From assembly GCF_016743775.1 (NCBI RefSeq), contig NZ_JAEQMY010000036.1, positions 1-51,471 on the forward strand: a DNA stretch of 51,471 nt, read 5' to 3'. Positions 45,872-51,471 of the stretch are shown here, piece by piece; positions within the stretch are counted from its first letter, which is position 1; each line of letters begins with the position of its first letter. The stretch is from Microvirga aerilata (GTDB taxonomy: Bacteria; Pseudomonadota; Alphaproteobacteria; Rhizobiales; Beijerinckiaceae). A program made the translations under genes and the position numbers. Under the pieces are notes generated by a model. The model was not told the DNA's origin and ran no database searches. It saw nothing but the letters and a program-made list of their open reading frames with translations.

Positions 45872-46939
45872 ATGGCGCTCCCGAAGCAACTGATCGACAT
45901 TGAGCGGATCTATCTTGAACCGGCGGCAGAGACCTACTCGCGCGGCCAGGAGATCCTGGCCAAGTACCCGCAGGCCGAACGCACCTACGTTGAATCCCAC
46001 TGGAAGATCCCGTCCCTGCACGGCAACGAGGGCAATGCGGAGGATTGGCTCAGGATCAAGCGCAACAGTCTCGTGCTGGGCGTGAAGAAGGGCCTCACGA
46101 TGCGTCCGAACGGACGCAGCGCACACTTCATCGCCCCTTCGACGTCGAACGGCTGCGCCATGGCCTGCGCATACTGCTACGTCCCGCGCCGCAAGGGCTA
46201 TGCCAACCCGATCTCCATCTTCGTCAACATCAGCGAGGCCTGTGCGGCCATCGAGCGGCATGCCGGGCGGCAGGGTACCCTCCGGGCCCCCGACCAGATC
46301 GATCCGCAGCACTGGGTCTACGACATCGGCGAGAATGGCGACCTCTCGGTCGATGCATCGATCTGTGACAATGTCCGTGATCTGGTTGACCTGTTCCGGC
46401 GCCTGCACAACGCCAAAGGATCATTTGCAACCAAGTTCGTGAACCGGGACCTGCTGTCCTACGATCCCCAGGGCAAGACCCGCATCCGCTTCTCGCTCAT
46501 GCCGGAGAAGATCGCCAAGGTCGTCGATGTGCGCACCTCGCCTGTCACGGAGCGCATCGCGGCTGTGAACGACTTCGTGCGGGCTGGATACGAGGTCCAC
46601 CTGAACTTCTCGCCCGTTATCGTCTACGAGGGCTGGGAGCAGGATTACAGGCCGCTGTTCGAGCAGATCGATGACGTGCTCTCGCCCGAGGCAAAGGAGC
46701 AGCTGCGGGCCGAGATCATATTCCTCACGCACAATGAGCAGCTGCACGAGGTGAACCTGCGCTGGCACCCGAAGGCCGAAGAGTACCTGTGGCGTCCCGA
46801 TCTGCAGGAGGTGAAACGCTCGGAGGGCGGCATGCTGAACCTGCGCTACAAAGTGGCCTGGAAGCAGAAGTGGCTTACGCGCTTTCAGGATATGTTGGCG
46901 GACAAGCTCCCTTATTGCGGAGTTCGCTACGCGTTCTAG
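45872..46939 (+). CDS. Spore-photoproduct-lyase-family radical SAM protein
   Basis: With the ATG at 45872 the protein has 355 residues. Radical SAM cysteines are C95, C99 and C102 (NGCAMACAYCYV). Upstream IDIERIYLEPAAETYSRGQE and ESHWKIPSLHGN, and downstream FATKFVNRDLL and RIRFSLMPEKIAKVVDVRTS, fit the SPL-like family outside Firmicutes. True SPL reverses 5-thyminyl-5,6-dihydrothymine; whether this one does is unknown. GTG (45830) and ATG (45851) are alternative starts. Its place 180 bases after uvsE supports photoproduct repair. Confidence 0.85.
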   Translation: MALPKQLIDIERIYLEPAAETYSRGQEILAKYPQAERTYVESHWKIPSLHGNEGNAEDWLRIKRNSLVLGVKKGLTMRPNGRSAHFIAPSTSNGCAMACAYCYVPRRKGYANPISIFVNISEACAAIERHAGRQGTLRAPDQIDPQHWVYDIGENGDLSVDASICDNVRDLVDLFRRLHNAKGSFATKFVNRDLLSYDPQGKTRIRFSLMPEKIAKVVDVRTSPVTERIAAVNDFVRAGYEVHLNFSPVIVYEGWEQDYRPLFEQIDDVLSPEAKEQLRAEIIFLTHNEQLHEVNLRWHPKAEEYLWRPDLQEVKRSEGGMLNLRYKVAWKQKWLTRFQDMLADKLPYCGVRYAF

Positions 46940-47153
46940 CGCCATTGCATCTCCGCCCGTGCTGGCGAGCGGGTGAAAGCCTGGGGCCTCCGTCCTGTTC
47001 GCGGCTGAAGATCAAACGAGGATTCTGTTCATCGGCTTTCGGAATCTGAGCGCGATAACCATCGGAACCCTCCCATAGCAGGCGGGTTGTCGGACATCAC
47101 TGGCGCGCGGGAGCCTACCGCCCTGCTCCTCTCCACCCTGTCGGGAGCAATCC

Positions 47154-47516
47154 ATGACGAAATCCGACATCCCTCCGACCCACACGATCAATCCCATTGA
47201 TCAGCCGCCGGACTCGGATAACCCCACCGCCGCCATGCTCAAGGCCGACATAGACAGCGGTGCGAGCGGCGACAAAACGGAGGTGTTCGATCCAGGCATG
47301 GCCATGCTGGGCACCTGTGAGGAGGCGTCCGGTACGCCCTTGACGCCAGCACAGCTTGCTTGGGCCCGGCGTCAGGAAACCTTCCATCGCTGGAGGAACG
47401 GCCTCAAGAGCGGGATCGCCCACCACAAGCGGGACGGCTTTCCCGTCACCTTTGTCGGTTTCATCGTCTTCGTGGGCGTCATTCTTGTGAGCGGCATCAC
47501 TATGGTCCGCACCTGA
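47154..47516 (+). CDS. Hypothetical protein with C-terminal membrane anchor, 120 aa
   Basis: The ATG follows GGGAG by six bases. The first about 60 residues are polar and disordered-looking, a basic helix (WARRQETFHRWRNGLKSGIA) follows, and residues about 97-117 (VTFVGFIVFVGVILVSGITM) form one membrane span, giving a tail-anchored layout. No family is recognised. It lies between the SPL-like gene and the catalase-fold gene. Confidence 0.6.
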   Translation: MTKSDIPPTHTINPIDQPPDSDNPTAAMLKADIDSGASGDKTEVFDPGMAMLGTCEEASGTPLTPAQLAWARRQETFHRWRNGLKSGIAHHKRDGFPVTFVGFIVFVGVILVSGITMVRT

Positions 47517-47653
47517 GACCGCAAAGGCCATGCATTTGCATCAACAGTCCGGTCATCGGACTTACCGATCCATGGGCGTAGTCCCCCGCTCACCAAGCGA
47601 CCGACCGACACGCCGTGACTTACATTTCCCGCAGGTAAGCTACATCTGATTTC

Positions 47654-48790
47654 ATGACAGCTTCTGACCCCTCGATCGAGAACGATGTGACCGCTCAACC
47701 CTCGCCGCGCTACCTCCCCTACGACGACGACGTAGAGACGATCCCGCCTGACGAGGACCACACCATCGAGGAAATCGTTGCCTCGCTTGCCCGGGTGAGC
47801 CAGACCCTCGCCAGGCGATACGAACATGCGGTCCGCCCCTCGCATGGCAAGAGCCATGGCCTGCTGAAGGGGACGCTTACGGTTCTTCCCGGATTACCCA
47901 CGCCTTTGGCACAGGGGCTCTTTGCCACACCCCATACATACCCGCTCATCGCTCGTCTCTCCACCGAGCCTGGAGAGCTGCTGGCGGACACCATCCACAC
48001 GCCACGAGGGATAGCCCTCAAGGTGATCGGCGCACCGGGCCCGATGCTCGGGGGACACGAAGGGGAAATCACACAGGACTTCCTGCTCAGCTCCGGCCGG
48101 CGCTTCGCGGTGGCTGACCTGAAGGGCTTCCTCAGAGTGCAGCGTTTTCTCGAAGGGATCTCAGGCCTGCCCGAGGGAGCAAAGCAAGCCGGCACGGCAC
48201 TCGGGTTTGCCGCCAACAAGGCACTGCATCTGGTCGGAGCCGACAGCGTGCTCCTGGACTTCTTCGGACACCCCCACACCCATCCTCTAGGCGAGAGCTA
48301 TTTCAGTCAGGCGCCCCTGCGGTATGGCGGCTATGTGGCAAAGCTTGGTCTGTTTCCGGCGTCGGAGGATTTGCAGGGTCTCGCCGGCACGACCCTGGAT
48401 CCCTCCATGGGTCATTCCGTGCTGAAGGACGCCGTTGTAGCGCACTTTGCCGAGCGCGGGGCAAGGTATGAGCTGCGTGTCCAGTTGCGGACGAGCGCAG
48501 ACACAATGCCTATCGAGGACGCATCGGTGGAATGGCCGGAAGACGAGAGCCCGTTCGTGCCCGTCGCCGAAGTCGTCTTCCCGCCTCAGGATGCCTATAG
48601 CCGGTCGCGGCAGGTCTTCGCCGACGACAGGCTGTCCTTCACGCCGGCTCACAGCCTCGCGGCTCATCGTCCGCTCGGCTCCCTCATGCGAGGGCGTCTC
48701 AAGGCCTATGGCGCCATCGCGGCGCTTCGCGCAGAGCTGAATGCCGCCCGCCGCGTCGAGCCGCGCAGCCTCGACGAGATCCCGGACTGA
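47654..48790 (+). CDS. Catalase-fold family protein
   Basis: A 378-residue protein of the catalase superfamily's small, atypical branch. The distal His motif is present (H64 and H68 in VRPSHGKSHGLLKGTL), as are TPRGIALKVIGAPG and TQDFLLSSGRRFAV. The usual proximal haem ligand region with R-x-x-x-Y is not seen: the corresponding part reads LSFTPAHSLAAHRPLGSLMR. It may bind haem differently or act as a peroxidase or lipid-peroxide enzyme rather than a true catalase. A stress role fits its neighbours. Confidence 0.82.
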   Translation: MTASDPSIENDVTAQPSPRYLPYDDDVETIPPDEDHTIEEIVASLARVSQTLARRYEHAVRPSHGKSHGLLKGTLTVLPGLPTPLAQGLFATPHTYPLIARLSTEPGELLADTIHTPRGIALKVIGAPGPMLGGHEGEITQDFLLSSGRRFAVADLKGFLRVQRFLEGISGLPEGAKQAGTALGFAANKALHLVGADSVLLDFFGHPHTHPLGESYFSQAPLRYGGYVAKLGLFPASEDLQGLAGTTLDPSMGHSVLKDAVVAHFAERGARYELRVQLRTSADTMPIEDASVEWPEDESPFVPVAEVVFPPQDAYSRSRQVFADDRLSFTPAHSLAAHRPLGSLMRGRLKAYGAIAALRAELNAARRVEPRSLDEIPD

Positions 48791-48831
48791 GCCACCGCTC
48801 AAAGGATCTGGAGCTGAGACCCGATGCTCGC

Positions 48832-49446
48832 TTAAGGGACGTAGCGCTTCTCCTCCTCGGTGTGCTGATCGCCATGACCGGCGACGCCCACCATGTGGCG
48901 GTAGGATAGCTCCGCTCCCGCCCAGCCCGTCACGCCGAGCACTGCAGCCGTTGCGGTTGAGAGTCCAATCTCGGCCGCGCTCGGCATAGCGCCTGTCTGG
49001 CGCTTCTGGCGCAGCGCGAGGTTGGCAGCCGCAAGGCCGAGCGCAAGCGGGTTGCCATAGGCATGGAGCTTGCCGACCGACTTTTCGCGGGCACGGCGGA
49101 TGGTGAAATAGTCGATCGCCCCGACCGCGCCGGCGACAAGGCCCGTAACGATGCCCGCACCGAGCATCCAGCGCGAGGTGCGTGACCAGAAGGGATCCTC
49201 GGTGGCACGGGCAGCAACGTCGGTGGCGAGCGCCGCAGTCAGGAAAGTGATCGGATACGGGATCAACATGGGGTGAATGGGATGGCCCACGACCGCGGCG
49301 GTGCTCGGCAGCCCGCGCACGGGCCGGGCTCGGCTTCCCTGCTCGGGTCGCATCATCTTGCGGAACTCATCCAGGCGGGCGCGCTCGGATTGTTCGTTGG
49401 GCTGGTGACGAGAGGCTTGGGGCTGCTCCGGCCTGACCTGGTGCAT
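48832..49446 (-). CDS. DUF2231-like membrane protein
   Basis: A 204-residue protein whose VVGHPIHPMLIPYPITFLTA, ALATDVAA is the DUF2231 signature; four membrane spans follow (GAGIVTGLVAGAVGAIDYF among them). The ATG at 49446 has AAGG ten bases upstream; ATGs at 49356 and 49353 would remove 30 polar residues and start nearer the domain. The function is unknown. It is convergent with the catalase-fold gene. Confidence 0.8.
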   Translation of the reverse strand: MHQVRPEQPQASRHQPNEQSERARLDEFRKMMRPEQGSRARPVRGLPSTAAVVGHPIHPMLIPYPITFLTAALATDVAARATEDPFWSRTSRWMLGAGIVTGLVAGAVGAIDYFTIRRAREKSVGKLHAYGNPLALGLAAANLALRQKRQTGAMPSAAEIGLSTATAAVLGVTGWAGAELSYRHMVGVAGHGDQHTEEEKRYVP

Positions 49447-49578
49447 GGGGTCGATACCTTCAAAAGGCTGATCACAACTGAGGCAACACCGTGCTCCTCT
49501 TCTGGTTTGGCTGCTCTTCGGCGGCAGACTGCCGCAGAAGGCTTTAGTTCCTGGATGCCGGTCCGAACGGACGGGCCA

Positions 49579-50172
49579 TCAGATTTTCCGGCTGAAGAAG
49601 CGCGAGCCGGCAAGAGCAAAGCGCCAAGGCATCTCGGCAGCGCGGGTGATGCCGATCCGGGCTCCTACACTGACGTCAACCGGGCTGTCGTGGGGCAAAA
49701 TCTGAAACGGTGTCCGGTCCAGAGGCAATCCGTTATGCGCGATGCTCACGGCGAGAGCCTGGCACAGGCGACCGGGACCCGAGCAGAGAAGGCGCAGGTT
49801 CTCAACACCGCGCCTCTTCTTCATGATCTCAGCGCCACTGGTGGGCTCGACAGCTCTGATGAGCACCGCGCTGCCCGGAAGGCAGACGAAGTTCAGGCAC
49901 CAGTGCATCCCATATGACCGGTACACGTAGGCATGCCCGGCAGGACCGAACATGGCTGCGTTCCGAGGTGTCGGCCCACGAAAACTGTGCGAGGCGGGAT
50001 CGTCGCTGGTGTAGGCTTCGGTTTCGACGATCCTGCCGCCGACCCCGTCCACGAGCAGAACCGATCCGACCAGATCGCGGGCGACCGTCACGGCGTCGCG
50101 AGCGAAGAGCGACCGGGGCAGCGTTGCTTCCGTTCGCCCCTCAGCTCCGGTGGCTGGATCCGGTCGTCTCAA
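49579..50172 (-). CDS. 3-methyladenine DNA glycosylase (AAG/Mpg family)
   Basis: A 197-residue alkylpurine glycosylase. [17 protein letters not shown] opens the domain; [40 protein letters not shown] and HWCLNFVC carry the catalytic Glu and the intercalating Tyr of [19 protein letters not shown] follows. It removes alkylated bases such as 3-methyladenine. No ATG precedes the domain; a TTG at 50172 behind TAGGCG, seven bases after the stop of the ferritin-like gene, is the best start. Confidence 0.9.
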   Translation of the reverse strand: MRRPDPATGAEGRTEATLPRSLFARDAVTVARDLVGSVLLVDGVGGRIVETEAYTSDDPASHSFRGPTPRNAAMFGPAGHAYVYRSYGMHWCLNFVCLPGSAVLIRAVEPTSGAEIMKKRRGVENLRLLCSGPGRLCQALAVSIAHNGLPLDRTPFQILPHDSPVDVSVGARIGITRAAEMPWRFALAGSRFFSRKI

Positions 50173-50178
50173 AGGCGC

Positions 50179-50670
50179 CTAGGCAGCAGCGGCAGGGTTG
50201 ATGGCGTCCTCGGCCAGCTCGGAGAGGATCTGGTCGGTGTTCTCTTCCTCGATCAGAGTCTCCTGGATAAGCCCCTCGGCCTCGGACAGCCCCAGCTGCT
50301 TGGCCCAGGCCAGCAAGGTGCCGTAGCGGGTGATCTCATAATGCTCCACCGCCTGGGCGGCCGCGATCAGCCCGGCGTCGAGAGCCTCGCCGCCCTTGAA
50401 CTCCTGCAGAATCTCCTGCCCTTCCTCGATGATGCCCTGAATGGCCTTGCACTCGCCCCCCGCAGGCTTCTCGCCAAGCAGTTGGAACACCTGCTCCAGC
50501 CGCTTCACCTGCCCCTCGGTTTCCTTCAGGTGCACGGCAAACGCACCCTTGAGCTCCTCAGCCTGCGCGGCCTCGGCCATCTGCGGCAGGGCCTTGAGAA
50601 TGGCGTTCTCGGCGAAGTATGTGTCCTTGAGCTGGTGTAAAAAGAGAGCCTTCAGATCCTTCTCGGCCAT
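50179..50670 (-). CDS. DUF892 ferritin-like protein (YciF-like)
   Basis: A 163-residue four-helix protein. MAEKDLKALFLHQLKDTYFA, ENAILKALPQMAEAAQ is the standard YciF start; VEHYEITRYGTLLAWAKQLG and EEENTDQILSELAE supply the later metal-site residues. The ATG at 50670 has GAAGGAG seven bases upstream; another ATG six bases earlier lies too close to that site. Co-transcribed with the DNA glycosylase. It is more typical of the family than the copy at 40.6 kb. Confidence 0.92.
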   Translation of the reverse strand: MAEKDLKALFLHQLKDTYFAENAILKALPQMAEAAQAEELKGAFAVHLKETEGQVKRLEQVFQLLGEKPAGGECKAIQGIIEEGQEILQEFKGGEALDAGLIAAAQAVEHYEITRYGTLLAWAKQLGLSEAEGLIQETLIEEENTDQILSELAEDAINPAAAA

Positions 50671-50923
50671 TCCCATTCTCCTTCTGGGTTGAGCAATGAC
50701 CGGGGTAACCTCCCTGGGCACTGTCGCGTTCCAGGAAATCTTGGCTGACCGGCTGGATCGCGATGGCGAGCCCGCTCCCCGGGCTCGATCACTCTCAATG
50801 GGTGCATTCAAAGACCGGCGGTGGCGCAGAGCTGTCTGGAATCACGCTCGCGTTGTCCCCTTCTCTAAGCGCACAGGATCAACCGGTGCGGGCGGTTCTC
50901 GGACGTTTTTGTTGAAAGCTTGG
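50671..50923. other. Intergenic region between PBP and the ferritin-like gene
   Basis: About 250 bases, expected to hold the promoter of the YciF-AAG pair. A small palindrome, GAGCCCG and CGGGCTC, lies at about 50768-50785. I found no convincing promoter boxes or RNA gene. Confidence 0.4.
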
Positions 50924-50946
50924 GGGCCGATACCCGGTTTCGGCCC
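50924..50946. terminator. Terminator-like hairpin after the penicillin-binding protein
   Basis: GGGCCGA (50924-50930) pairs with TCGGCCC (50940-50946) around a nine-base loop, 14 bases past the stop on the minus strand. The minus strand continues CCAAGCTTTC, without a long T run. Confidence 0.5.
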
Positions 50947-50959
50947 TTGGCATCGATCC

Positions 50960-51471
50960 TTAGTCGAGCGGCTCTTTGTGCGCCATATGGGACTGCGTCT
51001 GCCGGAACAGGTCGGCGATTCCGAGGAGCACCTGCCGCGACTGCGGCGCCAGGTGTGAGGCATCCACAGCAACAGGCTTTGCGTTGTCCGATGGCTCAGT
51101 GGAGCTGCTCGCTGTTTTTGGCTGCACACCGGCAATAGGCTTAGGCGGCAGGTTCTTGCTTGCCTCGACCATAACCTCTCTCCACGTCATGGCTGGCAGG
51201 GTGCTCCCGCCTAATCCGTTGGTGACGGAGAAATCGTCGTTGCCGTACCAGACGCTGGCCACGAGGTTGCCCGTGAAGCCCACGAACCACGCATCGCGAT
51301 TGTCACTCGAGGTTCCGGTTTTGCCGGCCGCGACGATGCCTTCGATCTTTGCGCGCCGGCCGCTGCCTTCCTCGACCACACTGTGCAACATGACGTTCAT
51401 GTCATGGACCACACGCGTGTCCAGCACCTGCTTGGGCGGCGTGTCCCGGTCGTGCCGGTAGATCACCTCGC
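50960..51471 (-). CDS. Class A penicillin-binding protein, C-terminal end (partial)
   Basis: The gene enters from beyond the window. About 170 residues are visible: the end of the transpeptidase domain with the KTGTS box (AAGKTGTSSDNRDAWFVGFT), then VWYGND and a proline/serine-rich tail ending SHMAHKEPLD. It belongs to bifunctional PBP1-type peptidoglycan synthases; the N-terminal glycosyltransferase and active-site Ser lie outside the window. Which of the several PBP1 paralogues this is cannot be told. Confidence 0.88.
   Translation of the reverse strand, partial: EVIYRHDRDTPPKQVLDTRVVHDMNVMLHSVVEEGSGRRAKIEGIVAAGKTGTSSDNRDAWFVGFTGNLVASVWYGNDDFSVTNGLGGSTLPAMTWREVMVEASKNLPPKPIAGVQPKTASSSTEPSDNAKPVAVDASHLAPQSRQVLLGIADLFRQTQSHMAHKEPLD

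Overview
The window reads as chromosome from an alphaproteobacterium of the Hyphomicrobiales (Rhizobiales), most likely Methylobacteriaceae such as Microvirga. The basis is the high GC of the core genes (40 of 60 bases at 5401-5460), the order rppH / ctpA / envC-like / rlmH / rsfS / nadD / proA / proB / obgE / rpmA / rplU, and the MHYT-type hybrid kinase. The genus is inferred from gene order and general resemblance, not from any search.

Layout. (1) 1-19.1 kb is conserved backbone: the 3' end of etfA with hydroxyacyl-CoA dehydrogenase, an HNH nuclease, a DedA-dsbB pair, tRNA-Leu(CAA), a large sensor kinase, and then a long minus-strand housekeeping series tied together by 1-13 base overlaps. 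It covers cell-envelope turnover, ribosome maturation, NAD and proline synthesis. (2) 19.1-22.6 kb is an old, decaying genomic island. It starts at tRNA-Ser(CGA), carries a second imperfect copy of the tRNA 3' half, the wreck of a tyrosine recombinase, a P-loop ATPase broken by one frameshift, and the N-terminal wreck of a type IIG-like DNA methyltransferase, in visibly AT-richer DNA (28 of 60 G+C at 20521-20580). The contents suggest a dead or dying defence island. (3) 22.7-32.3 kb is a membrane and ion-handling set: an exported LysM protein, an MscS channel, a DUF421 protein, two divergent DUF2254 paralogues, a voltage-sensor channel with an unusual selectivity filter, a CPA1 antiporter and a nitroreductase. 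(4) 32.3-33.7 kb is debris. A SnoaL-like gene with a nonsense codon abuts a DabB gene that has lost its N-terminal part. (5) 33.7-40.5 kb holds the intact bicarbonate-uptake subunit DabA, then a MarR/GbsR-type regulator with a palindromic operator over its own promoter, followed by a bd-type quinol oxidase (cioAB/cydAB). (6) 40.6-51.5 kb is a stress and DNA-repair zone: two DUF892 ferritin-like proteins, an SDR, a deoxynucleoside-kinase-like protein, a translationally coupled DHH phosphoesterase and UV-damage endonuclease, a spore-photoproduct-lyase-like radical SAM enzyme, a catalase-fold protein, a 3-methyladenine DNA glycosylase and, at the edge, a penicillin-binding protein.

How the genes work together. 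The left part is ordinary growth machinery. The right part looks like an accumulated outfit for a radiation-, desiccation- or osmotically stressed soil or air habitat: ion balance, inorganic-carbon uptake, low-oxygen respiration and repair of UV and alkylation damage. The most informative places are the tRNA-Ser island with its three broken genes, the channel whose S4 has arginine at every third position, and the DHH-UvsE-SPL repair cluster. No CRISPR array, rRNA gene or intact insertion sequence was seen.
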